Assembly (NCBI GenBank): GCA_964618215.1
Contig: CAZTZE010000023.1
Location: forward strand, 1 to 64,000
Origin: CG2-30-58-95 sp964618215
Lineage (GTDB): Bacteria; Chloroflexota; Anaerolineae; Anaerolineales; Villigracilaceae
DNA length: 64,000 nucleotides
Reading direction: 5' to 3'
The position numbers and the translations under genes were made by a program. Shown piece by piece: positions 32,306 to 40,179 of the stretch. The notes below the pieces were generated by a model that was not told the DNA's origin, did not search any database, and saw nothing but the letters and a program-made list of their open reading frames with translations. The first letter of the stretch is position 1. Each line of letters begins with the position of its first letter.

Positions 32306-32561
32306 CTCTTTCAGCCAGCCACAGGTTGACCAGCGTTTCGGTCGTCACCCCTCTTGCCTTCGCTGCGCGCCCGATCACTTCTGCCAGTTCTGGCACAAGC
32401 GCCACGACGAAAGCCTCTTCGCGGAGGTCAATGTCGAATGTCACGTCTTGCATCTCGTCATCGTAATCCGCAGTGCTGTGAGTGTCCCAGAATTCGACGA
32501 TCTCATCGATGCTGGCGGAAGAATCAGGCATCGGGTCGCGAGTCAGTTTATTTTTTCCCAT
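32289..32561 (-). CDS. BrnA-type antitoxin
   Basis: About 90 residues with the ASIDEIVEFWDTHSTADYDDEM segment typical of BrnA/CopG-like antitoxins and a C-terminal ribbon-helix-helix-like region (ELAEVIGRAAKARGVTTETLVNLWLAERV). It follows the BrnT-like toxin gene with a 14-base overlap, the usual toxin-first order of brnTA. The stop overlaps the truncated lpd reading frame on the other strand. I chose the ATG at 32561 because the earlier part of the frame lies within the toxin gene. Confidence 0.85.
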   Translation of the reverse strand: MGKNKLTRDPMPDSSASIDEIVEFWDTHSTADYDDEMQDVTFDIDLREEAFVVALVPELAEVIGRAAKARGVTTETLVNLWLAERVKVPA

Positions 32562-32835
32562 ACTGTTTTCGCTCCTTGCTATCCATGTCACGGGCGCTGA
32601 TGATCAAGGCTTCGTGTCCAGCTTTGTGGATAAAAAAGATGGTCAGATAGCGCCCTGAATCTGTTTGCCCGTAAGCGACATACAGGTGTTCGCCCTCATG
32701 TGATTGGCCTTTTCCTACGAGTCGGATACGAGGCGCGCCCATGAGAATTTGTCGCATTTCTTCAGGGTAAATGCCATGTTTTGCTTCGATTTTTACAACG
32801 TACTGGCGAAGCCAGATGATACGAGTGATTTTCAC
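32548..32835 (-). CDS. BrnT-like ribonuclease toxin
   Basis: The 95-residue protein has the BrnT/RelE-like pattern: HGIYPEEMRQILMGAPRIRL, then EHLYVAYGQTDSGRYLTIFF and a late ALIISARDMDSKERKQY. BrnT toxins cleave RNA and are held by BrnA. Translation seems to start at GTG (32835), preceded by AGGAG. Its gene overlaps the antitoxin gene, and the module sits at the break point of the truncated lpd gene. Confidence 0.85.
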   Translation of the reverse strand: MKITRIIWLRQYVVKIEAKHGIYPEEMRQILMGAPRIRLVGKGQSHEGEHLYVAYGQTDSGRYLTIFFIHKAGHEALIISARDMDSKERKQYGKK

Positions 32836-32949
32836 TCTATTGCTCCTGCCGAATGTTGACTCTGATTTAATTTTATCATGTTTGTTGCATCAAAACTCGG
32901 TTCTACCTGTTTACGTGTATACTTGATACCCTCACACCAAGGAGTTCCT

Positions 32950-34356
32950 ATGAGCACTTACGACCTCATCGTCATCGGTGCGGGGCCTGCGGGCTACGTC
33001 GCCGCCATCCGCGCCGCGCAACTCGGGCAGAAGACCGCCATCGTGGATAAGCAATGGCTGGGCGGCGTGTGCCTGAACGTGGGCTGCATCCCGTCCAAGG
33101 CGCTGCTGCGTAATGCAGAAGTGGCGCACATCCTGCGCGAGCGCGGCAAGGAATTTGGCTTTTCGTTCGAAAACCTGCAATTGGATTTTCCCGCAGCCGT
33201 CAAACGCTCGCGCCAGGTGTCGGATAGATTGGTCAAAGGCATTGGCTTCTTGATGAAGAAAAATAACATCGTTGTCCACATGGGAACGGCGAAACTGACG
33301 GCGAAGGATGCGGTTGCCGTCACAGACAAAGACGGCCAAGTCACCCAACTCAAGGCCAGGAACATTATCGTTGCGACGGGAGCCAGCGCGATGGTTCCCG
33401 CGGGATGGAAGGTGGACGGCGAGAATGTCGTCACCTATCTGGAAGCCATCCAACAGGAGAAACTGCCCAAGTCGGCGGTCATTATCGGCGCGGGGGCGGT
33501 TGGCGTTGAGTTTGCCACGCTGTGGAATTCCTATGGCTCAGAGGTGACGCTGGTCGAAATGCTGCCGCGCCTCGTCCCGCTAGAAGATGAAGAAGTCAGC
33601 GCAGAATTGGATAAGGCTTTCAAGAAGCGCGGCATTAAAGCGCTGGCCGGGCATAAGGTCGAGTCGCTCGCGGCGAGCGGGACAACGAATGGGGGCGTGC
33701 GGGTAACGGTATCTGCCGCGGGTGAGATAAAGGTCCTCGAAGCGGAGCAGGCCCTGGTCGCGATCGGCTTCCGGCCCAATTCCAAAGGACTGGGGTTGGA
33801 GGAAGTCGGCGTCAAAATTTCGGAGCGCGGCTTCATCGTCATTGACGAAAAAATGGCGACGGACGTGCCGGGCATCTGGGCGATTGGCGACGTGACCGGC
33901 AAACTGATGCTGGCGCACGTCGGCTCAGCGCAGGGGATCGTCTGCGCCGAGAATATTGCCGGGCAAGAAACGGTCGCGCTGGATTACGAGATGATGCCGC
34001 GCGCCACCTACTGCCAGCCACAGATTGCCTCCTTCGGGTTGAGCGAGGCGCAGGCCAGGGAACGCGGCCACGCCGTCAAGGTGGGACGTTTCCCGTTCCA
34101 GGCGAATGGCAAGGCGCTCGGACTGGGCGACTACGCCGGCTGGGTGAAGATCATCGTGGATGAGAAGTATGGCGAGATTTTGGGCGCGCACATGATCGGC
34201 CCGGAAGTGACCGAGCTGCTTCCCGAACTGACCCTGGCGCGCATGATGGAACTGACCCCGGCCGAGATTGCCCGCAACGTCCATGCCCACCCGACGCTTT
34301 CGGAGGCGCTGATGGAAGCGGCACATGGGGTGGAGGGGAGCGCGATACATATATGA
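32950..34356 (+). CDS. lpdA: dihydrolipoyl dehydrogenase (E3)
   Basis: A full-length 468-residue flavoprotein: FAD site GAGPAGYVAAIRAAQLG, redox disulfide GGVCLNVGCIPSKALL, NAD site IIGAGAVGVEFATLW, the second FAD motif WAIGDVTGKLMLAHVGSAQG, and the C-terminal HAHPTLSEAL with the catalytic histidine and glutamate. It reoxidises dihydrolipoamide of 2-oxoacid dehydrogenase or glycine cleavage complexes. AAGGAG precedes the ATG at 32950. Other complex subunits are not in the window except as relics. The stop overlaps the next gene by four bases (ATGA). Confidence 0.96.
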   Translation: MSTYDLIVIGAGPAGYVAAIRAAQLGQKTAIVDKQWLGGVCLNVGCIPSKALLRNAEVAHILRERGKEFGFSFENLQLDFPAAVKRSRQVSDRLVKGIGFLMKKNNIVVHMGTAKLTAKDAVAVTDKDGQVTQLKARNIIVATGASAMVPAGWKVDGENVVTYLEAIQQEKLPKSAVIIGAGAVGVEFATLWNSYGSEVTLVEMLPRLVPLEDEEVSAELDKAFKKRGIKALAGHKVESLAASGTTNGGVRVTVSAAGEIKVLEAEQALVAIGFRPNSKGLGLEEVGVKISERGFIVIDEKMATDVPGIWAIGDVTGKLMLAHVGSAQGIVCAENIAGQETVALDYEMMPRATYCQPQIASFGLSEAQARERGHAVKVGRFPFQANGKALGLGDYAGWVKIIVDEKYGEILGAHMIGPEVTELLPELTLARMMELTPAEIARNVHAHPTLSEALMEAAHGVEGSAIHI

Positions 34357-36020
34357 ACCGAGAACAAATCTTTCAAACACTTCGCAAGAATCCTGAAATC
34401 TCCGTTCTCATTATCGGCGGCGGCATTAACGGCGCGGGAGTGTTTCGCGACTTGGCCGTCAATGGCGTGGACGCACTGCTGATTGACCGCGCCGACTTTT
34501 GCTCGGGCGCGAGCGCGGCCTCCTCCCACATGGCGCACGGCGGCATCCGCTATCTCGAAAATGGGGAATTCCGCCTGGTGCGTGAGGCGGTGCAGGAACG
34601 CAACCGTCTGATCGAAAATGCGCCCCACCTCGTCCGCCCGCTGCCCACCACCATCCCCATCTTCAAAGTCTTTTCGGGCATCCTGAACGCTCCGCTCAAA
34701 TTTCTTGGCTGGCTGGAAAAGCCGTCCGAACGCGGCGCGCTGGTGATCAAAATCGGCCTGATGCTCTATGATGCTTACACACGCGGCCAGGGTACCGTCC
34801 CGCGGCATCAATTCCGCAATCGCGCCGCATCGCTGAAACTCTGGAATCGTCTGAATCCCCAAATCCGCTACACCGCCACCTACTACGATGGCGCCATCTT
34901 CAGTCCCGAACGTCTGACCGTCGAACTCATCCTGGATGCCGAAGCGGAGGGAAAACATGCCCGCGCGATCAATTACCTCTCGTTCAGCGGGATCAACGGG
35001 AACACAGTTACACTGAAAGACGAAATGACCGGTTCGACGTTCGACGTTCGACCGCAGTTGATCATCAATGCTGCCGGCCCCTGGATTGACGCCTCAAACC
35101 GGACCCTCGGCCTGTCGACGCGTTATATCGGCGGCACCAAAGGCTCACACCTGATTCTCGACCATCCCGAGCTGCGCGCCGCCATCGGCAAAAACGAATT
35201 CTTCTTCGAAAACGAGGATGGCCGCATTGTGCTGATTTTCCCGCTGGGCGACAAAGTGTTGATCGGCACCTCCGACATCCCCATCGAAAATCCCGATGAA
35301 GCCCGCTGCACGGATGACGAAGCGGATTATTTTATCGGCATGTTAGAGCGCGTCTTTCCGGATATCAAAGTCGGGCGCGAGCAGATAGTTTTTCGCTTTT
35401 CAGGCGTGCGTCCATTGGCTTATTCGAAGGCCAAAATGGCCGGACAAATTACTCGCGACCACCACATTCAGGAAGATAAACTGGGCGAAATCGGGGTTTA
35501 TTCACTGGTTGGTGGCAAGTGGACGAGTTATCGCGCCTTCTCCGAGCAGGTGACTGATAAGGCGCTGGCATTCTTAGGCCGCGAACGAAATCGGAATACG
35601 CAGCAATGTCCCATCGGCGGCGGCAGGGATTTTCCCTGGACAGGCTACGCCCAGGTTCAGTTCATGAAAACCATCAACCTGTCGGCGCCGTGGCCTAAGA
35701 TTCTTTTCAACCGATACGGAACGCGGGCGAAGGATGTCGCCGCGTTCATGGCTGCCGGTGAGGACACCCCGCTAAAGCACAAGCCGGATATGACCCGGCG
35801 TGAGGTGATTTTTCTGGCGCAGCACGAAAAGGTCGTTCACTTGGATGACTTGCTGCTTCGCCGGACGATGCTGGCATATTTGGGCCAGTTGCCCCGTGCG
35901 CTGATCGAGGAATTGGTAGATATCTTCGGTGATTCGCTGGGCTGGTCAAAGGCGCAAAAAAAGGCCGAGGTTACGCTAGCGCTCGAGATTCTGCGTGACA
36001 GGCATGGGGTCGAAGTCTGA
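34353..36020 (+). CDS. glpD: FAD-dependent glycerol-3-phosphate dehydrogenase
   Basis: The 555-residue protein opens with the FAD site IIGGGINGAGVFRDLAVNG and the family signatures DFCSGASAASSHMAHGGIRYLE and LVGGKWTSYRAFSEQ. It oxidises sn-glycerol 3-phosphate to dihydroxyacetone phosphate and passes the electrons to the quinone pool at the membrane. The gene overlaps lpdA by four bases, so the two are translated together, an uncommon pairing. The C-terminal domain (residues about 400-555) corresponds to the usual DAO_C cap. The gene symbol is by family; GlpA-type enzymes are closely related. Confidence 0.93.
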   Translation: MNREQIFQTLRKNPEISVLIIGGGINGAGVFRDLAVNGVDALLIDRADFCSGASAASSHMAHGGIRYLENGEFRLVREAVQERNRLIENAPHLVRPLPTTIPIFKVFSGILNAPLKFLGWLEKPSERGALVIKIGLMLYDAYTRGQGTVPRHQFRNRAASLKLWNRLNPQIRYTATYYDGAIFSPERLTVELILDAEAEGKHARAINYLSFSGINGNTVTLKDEMTGSTFDVRPQLIINAAGPWIDASNRTLGLSTRYIGGTKGSHLILDHPELRAAIGKNEFFFENEDGRIVLIFPLGDKVLIGTSDIPIENPDEARCTDDEADYFIGMLERVFPDIKVGREQIVFRFSGVRPLAYSKAKMAGQITRDHHIQEDKLGEIGVYSLVGGKWTSYRAFSEQVTDKALAFLGRERNRNTQQCPIGGGRDFPWTGYAQVQFMKTINLSAPWPKILFNRYGTRAKDVAAFMAAGEDTPLKHKPDMTRREVIFLAQHEKVVHLDDLLLRRTMLAYLGQLPRALIEELVDIFGDSLGWSKAQKKAEVTLALEILRDRHGVEV

Positions 36021-36037
36021 CAAGTGGGACAGAATGG

Positions 36038-36328
36038 CTACGAACTTTGTGAACTTGCCAGCCGGATTTGCAGATTTGCGCCAACCGCGTCCGCATAACG
36101 GCGCAAAGTCGAAAGGCGCACGTCATCGGCGTGATTTTCGATGCGTGAAATGGCAGACTTCTTGGTTCGCAACCGTCGGGCCACTTCTTCTTGGGTCAAG
36201 CCTGCCGATTCTCTTGCCTGGCGCAAAATGACACCAATCTTGAAATCGGCATAGCCTTCTTCGAAGTTTATTGCGAATTCTGCATCCCGTTCAGCATGTT
36301 TTTGAATATAACTTTTTACATCGCTCAT
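36038..36328 (-). CDS. HigA-like XRE family antitoxin
   Basis: About 96 residues with a helix-turn-helix (AGLTQEEVARRLRTKKSAISRIENHADDVRLSTLRRYA, about 50-85). The N-terminal part (SDVKSYIQKHAERDAEFAINFEEG) is typical of antitoxins paired with Gp49-type HigB toxins. The ATG at 36328 has AAGGAG upstream and overlaps the stop of the toxin remnant by four bases. The toxin is truncated, so this is an orphan antitoxin, possibly still acting as repressor. Confidence 0.9.
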   Translation of the reverse strand: MSDVKSYIQKHAERDAEFAINFEEGYADFKIGVILRQARESAGLTQEEVARRLRTKKSAISRIENHADDVRLSTLRRYADAVGANLQIRLASSQSS

Positions 36329-36444
36329 GGTTTTCTTCTCCTTACCCATAAAACCTTTTGCGCCTGCTTGCCATTCAAAGAATCAAGGAACTCTTCGATG
36401 GAGCTGCTGCCATTTGGAAGGCGATAAAATTCTACTGTCCGCAC
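36325..36444 (-). pseudogene. truncated HigB/Gp49-type toxin
   Basis: From a GTG at 36444 the frame reads VRTVEFYRLPNGSSSIEEFL, then DSLNGKQAQKVLWV and a short basic end. This is the N-terminal third of phage Gp49-like RelE-type toxins (about 110 residues). The remainder, which holds the RNA-binding strands, has been deleted exactly, leaving the ATGA junction with the antitoxin gene. The toxin must be inactive. Confidence 0.85.
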
Positions 36445-36567
36445 ATCCCTATGTTATCACAAATGTGAACACGGCGCAAACACATTTTACATGCTGAAAG
36501 AAAGCGCCCGACGATGTGGCTCACTTGCCGGCAGTGGGCTGTCCTTCTGCATGGTGATGCCTGGCTC

Positions 36568-36726
36568 TTATTGTAGTCGTTTCAACTCGGCCTGCATCTG
36601 GACCCGGAGCTTGGCATCCAGATTCGAGAGCAGCTCGTCCATCAGGAAGACCTTGGGCTGGCGTACGATGGCCCGGCCCAGGGCCGCCCGCTGCATCTGC
36701 CCTCCGCTCGACGCCTTCGGGAACGT
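36568..36726 (-). pseudogene. fragment of a MalK/FbpC-type ABC ATPase
   Basis: The minus strand encodes SSGGQMQRAALGRAIVRQPK, VFLMDELLSNLDAKLRVQMQ and AELKRLQ before a stop, i.e. the signature motif and Walker B region of a CUT-type ATPase (with L for P after DE). The Walker A half and the C-terminal domain are missing. It is only moderately similar to the intact ATPase at 41876, so it represents a separate lost transporter. The remainder of 36445-36897 shows no gene; TATAAT lies at about 36738. Confidence 0.85.
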
Positions 36727-36897
36727 GTAAATATCGAATATAATAAGAGTGGCTCTCGCCTTTGGTTAATGTCATTCTGGGCCAGCTTTTCGCCCTGCAC
36801 TTGACCTTCACAAGGGTATTGCCCCCAGCCATCCCCGCGGGATGATGATGCAAGTTGCAAGGCCAGACCCGATGAATAGGCATAGTATTTCCTGAAG

Positions 36898-38118
36898 ATG
36901 TGGAGAGGGGAGTGGCTACAAGATACGATGGACAAAGTAAACCCCTTTGTCTCCCTGGCGCGTGGATTAGTCTACGCCACCGTGTTGCTGCTCTACACCG
37001 TCTGGGGCGGGTCGGACCTCGCTGCCCGTGTCACGCTGCTGGCTCCCTTCGTGCTGCTCACGCTCGTCGCGCTGGAGGCAGCCCAACGCTGGCGGCGGAC
37101 AGCGCGACACAGGGCTGTCTGGGCCGCGCTCGCCGACTTCGCGCTGATGACAGCCCTGACCCTGTGGCTTGACCCGGCGTCGAGCCTGCTCTTCGGCCTA
37201 GTCATCGTGGCGGACGGCATCCTGGCGGGTTGGAGAATCGCGCTGCTGCTCGGCCTGGGAGCCAGCGCCGTTGAGGCACTCGTGGCATTCATGATCCCCG
37301 TTGGTCAGGGCTGGTTCAGCGATGCCAGTGTGCGCGTCCTCTTTTGGCTCGCTCTGGCATGCATCACCACTGCGTTGGCCTGGCAGCACGAGCGCGAGTG
37401 CGGGACGCGAGCCGAGTTGGAGAAAACCGTCCAGGTCAGGTCAGACCGCCTCTCCATGCTATCGCACGAGATACGCACTCCCCTGACGTTGATGCGTGCC
37501 TCGCTCGAACTGCTCTTCGACGAGTCGGCCGGGCCGCTGACGGAGCAACAGCGCACTTTTCTGGAGACCATCTTCCAGAATGAGAAGCGCATTGACACGC
37601 TGGCGCAGAACCTGCTCACCCAGGCGCGGCTGGAGTCGGGTGTCTTCTCCCCCAAGACCCAGCCTGTGGACCTGCGTCGCATTGTGCGCCTGGTGGTCAA
37701 CGATTTGCGCATCTTGATCGAGCAGCGCAGCCAGCAGATCCGCACCTACTACCCGCAAGTCTTACCGCCGGTGCCGGCCGACCCAGCCCTTATCCGCCAG
37801 GTGCTGATCAATCTGATCCAGAACGCCAGCCGCCACACCTCGGAAGGCGGGCGCATCATTGTCTCCATCGCCCGGAATGACCGCAACCTGCTCGTCTCCG
37901 TGACCGACGACGGAGCCGGGATGGGGCTCGAGCATCGCCGCCAACTCTTCAGGCGTTTTTCAACTTCGGGAGCCAACTCAGGAGAAGGCACCGGCCTGGG
38001 ACTGGTCATCGTCAAACAGATTGTCGAGCGGCACGGCGGGCAGGTCTACGTGGACACGTTGCTGGGACGAGGCACCAGTTTCTACTTCACCTTGCCGCTC
38101 GACAAGACAGGGATGTAA
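36898..38118 (+). CDS. membrane sensor histidine kinase
   Basis: The 406-residue protein has five to six membrane helices (residues about 20-160), a short coiled linker, the phosphoacceptor site (SMLSHEIRTPLTLMRASLEL, H190) and an ATPase domain with N (LINLIQNASRH), G1 (DDGAGMG) and G2 (GEGTGLGLVIVKQIV) boxes. The sensor part is wholly membrane-embedded with no large extracellular domain. The first ATG (36898) is used here; one at 36928 is a possible alternative. It is followed after one base by its response regulator and then by an iron importer, whose control is its probable job. Confidence 0.9.
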   Translation: MWRGEWLQDTMDKVNPFVSLARGLVYATVLLLYTVWGGSDLAARVTLLAPFVLLTLVALEAAQRWRRTARHRAVWAALADFALMTALTLWLDPASSLLFGLVIVADGILAGWRIALLLGLGASAVEALVAFMIPVGQGWFSDASVRVLFWLALACITTALAWQHERECGTRAELEKTVQVRSDRLSMLSHEIRTPLTLMRASLELLFDESAGPLTEQQRTFLETIFQNEKRIDTLAQNLLTQARLESGVFSPKTQPVDLRRIVRLVVNDLRILIEQRSQQIRTYYPQVLPPVPADPALIRQVLINLIQNASRHTSEGGRIIVSIARNDRNLLVSVTDDGAGMGLEHRRQLFRRFSTSGANSGEGTGLGLVIVKQIVERHGGQVYVDTLLGRGTSFYFTLPLDKTGM

Positions 38119-38119
38119 C

Positions 38120-38833
38120 ATGAAAGAGCAACCTGTGGTATTGATCGCCGATGACGAGCCACAGATGGTGGGTGTCATCGCCTACGCGCTTCAGACGGCC
38201 GGACTCCAGGTCATCATGGCTTACGATGGTCTCCAGGCGATGCAACAGATCGAGAAGCGCCACCCCGACCTGGTGATCCTGGACGTGACGATGCCTGGCA
38301 TGGATGGCTTCGAAGTTTGCCGGCGTGTGCGCAGCGAGACGACGATCCCGGTGTTGCTGCTGACGGTCAAAGACGAGCAGGAGGATGTGATCAAGGGGCT
38401 GGAGCTGGGCGCGGACGACTATATGACCAAGCCGTTCAGCACGCGCGAGTTGGTTCTGCGTGTGCAGGCGATCCTGCGGCGCACGCGCACCCCGGAGGTG
38501 CCGGTGGTCGAATGTGGCCCGCTGCGGATAGACTTCGAGCGATACCGTGTCACGCTTCACGGTCTGCCTGTCGAACTGACGCCGTTGGAGTACCGCCTGC
38601 TAGCTTGCCTGGCCTCCAATGCTGGCCGCGTGCTGACCTGGCAGGCGTTACTAAAAGAGGTTTGGGAACTCGAACTCTGGCAAGGCAGCAAAGAGATGGT
38701 CAAAGTGCAGATACATCGCCTGCGCCATAAGTTGGAGCCGAACCAGAACCTGCCCTCGTTCATCCACACCGAGCGGGGCACGGGATACCGCTTTGACAAC
38801 GGGGAAACAATCAACTCCCTGGCCGACATGTAA
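38120..38833 (+). CDS. OmpR/PhoB-type response regulator
   Basis: About 237 residues: receiver domain with D11, D12, phosphoacceptor D55 (VILDVTMPGMDGF), T82 and K104, then a winged helix-turn-helix (PVELTPLEYRLLACLASNAG, MVKVQIHRLRHKLEPN, ERGTGYRF). It starts one base after the kinase stop. The stop codon itself overlaps a set of TGT(G/A)ACC direct repeats spaced 10-11 bases apart, upstream of the iron importer genes, which suggests that this regulator binds there. Confidence 0.94.
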   Translation: MKEQPVVLIADDEPQMVGVIAYALQTAGLQVIMAYDGLQAMQQIEKRHPDLVILDVTMPGMDGFEVCRRVRSETTIPVLLLTVKDEQEDVIKGLELGADDYMTKPFSTRELVLRVQAILRRTRTPEVPVVECGPLRIDFERYRVTLHGLPVELTPLEYRLLACLASNAGRVLTWQALLKEVWELELWQGSKEMVKVQIHRLRHKLEPNQNLPSFIHTERGTGYRFDNGETINSLADM

Positions 38834-38856
38834 CCAAACTGTGACCATCTGTGACC
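38829..38856 (+). promoter_or_regulatory. three direct repeats, probable OmpR-type operator for the iron importer
   Basis: TGTAACC (38829), TGTGACC (38840) and TGTGACC (38850) lie 11 and 10 bases apart, one helical turn each, as in PhoB/OmpR-type sites. Possible -10 elements, TATGCT at 38883 or TAGATT at 38888, follow without a good -35, as expected for an activated promoter. The importer's first ATG is at 38960. Confidence 0.6.
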
Positions 38857-38959
38857 GGTGGGAAACCATAGAAGTCTGGATTTATGCTAGATTAATATCA
38901 ACGGATTCTCTATGGCTTTCTCGCGAAAGCTCCAAGGTCAATTAAAGAGGAGATGAAAC

Positions 38960-40078
38960 ATGAGACGCTTTATTATTCTGTTTACCGGGATGTTGATTCT
39001 ATCCCTGTCGCTAGGCGCGTGCGGTCCTCAAGCAACACCAGTACCGACGCAGCCCCTTACGGCGAACACTGCGGTGCCATCCACCGCGGTGCCGCCCACC
39101 ATGGAACCGACAAAAGAACCGGTCACTGGTCCTTTGACGGTTCTGTGCGGCCCCCAGGAGGATTGGTGCCAGGCCATGGTGGCGGCCTTCCAGAAGGCGA
39201 CCGGCATCGAGACCTCGTACGTGCGGCTCTCTTCAGGCGAGGCAGTCGCTCGCCTGGAAGCGGAGGCCGGCGCGCCCACATTCGACGTGTGGTGGGGCGG
39301 CCCCAGCGACGGACAGGTGAACGCCTACACCAAAGGGTTTATCGAACCCTACATCCCACCCAACGCCGCCCAGATTCCCGACGCTCTCAAAGACCCCAAT
39401 GGTGCCTGGACCGGAATCTACGTTGGCGCGTTGGGCTTCTGCTCCAACCAGGACCTGCTCGACGAATTGGGCGTTGCCCCACCGACCTCGTGGGAGGACC
39501 TGCTGAACCCCAAACTCAAGGGGAACATCGCCGTGGCCGACGCGCGCACCTCGGGCACGTCCTATACCTTCCTCTACACTCAGGTGATATTGCGGGGTGA
39601 GGATCCGGCGTTTGAGTACCTGAAGCAGGTGAATGATAACATCTTCCAATATACCAAGAGCGGCTCCGCGCCGGGGACTATGGCGGCGAAGGGCGAGGTG
39701 GCTGTGGCCATCATCTTCTCGCATGACTGTGTCAAGTTCCGCGAGGAAACCGGCGCCAACCTGGTGGTCACCTTCCCCAAAGAAGGAACCGGCTTCGAAA
39801 TCGGCGCCGAGGCGCTCATCAAGAACGCGCCGAACCCCGAGGCGGCCAAGGTGTGGATGGACTGGGCATTGAGCCCCGAAGCGCAGGCGATCGCCGCCAC
39901 CGTCAAGTCCTACCAGGTACCCACCAACCCCAACACCGTCGTACCTGCTGAGGCTATCTCTCTGAGTCAGGTGAAACTGGTTGATTACGATAGCATCGCC
40001 GCCGGCAAGGCGAAAAGCGCTCTGACAACGCGATTCGGAGAAGAAGTGCGCGAGGGCGCAGCCGCACCCGATAAATAA
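38960..40078 (+). CDS. iron(III) ABC transporter substrate-binding lipoprotein
   Basis: The 372-residue lipoprotein begins with a signal and lipobox (LSLSLGACGPQ), a Pro/Thr linker to about residue 50, and a family 1 solute-binding fold like FutA/FbpA (LTVLCGPQEDWCQAMVAAFQ, VARLEAEAGAPTFDVWWGG). It should deliver Fe3+ or a similar substrate to the permease encoded next. The ATG at 38960 has a GAGGAG site; an ATG seven bases earlier is in another frame. The signal and gene order (binding protein, fused permease, ATPase) argue for an fbp/afu-type importer. Other small anions remain possible. Confidence 0.88.
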   Translation: MRRFIILFTGMLILSLSLGACGPQATPVPTQPLTANTAVPSTAVPPTMEPTKEPVTGPLTVLCGPQEDWCQAMVAAFQKATGIETSYVRLSSGEAVARLEAEAGAPTFDVWWGGPSDGQVNAYTKGFIEPYIPPNAAQIPDALKDPNGAWTGIYVGALGFCSNQDLLDELGVAPPTSWEDLLNPKLKGNIAVADARTSGTSYTFLYTQVILRGEDPAFEYLKQVNDNIFQYTKSGSAPGTMAAKGEVAVAIIFSHDCVKFREETGANLVVTFPKEGTGFEIGAEALIKNAPNPEAAKVWMDWALSPEAQAIAATVKSYQVPTNPNTVVPAEAISLSQVKLVDYDSIAAGKAKSALTTRFGEEVREGAAAPDK

Positions 40079-40179
40079 GAATTGACTGTCAGAACCCCTG
40101 AACTTGCAGGATTTGTAGATGCGGCGGCGCTCGGCTACTAGCCTGAAGCGGGGCGCCGCCTCGCCTGACGGAGTGACCT

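Noticed and set aside
32100..32600. Plus-strand open frame overlapping the BrnTA genes.
   Set aside because: It is the shadow of the radical SAM end and the antitoxin gene; the lpd fragment in another frame explains the plus strand here.
36898..38118. Control of the lpdA-glpD genes by the histidine kinase pair.
   Set aside because: The pair lies downstream of these genes with unrelated fragments between, whereas the iron importer follows directly with regulator-type repeats.
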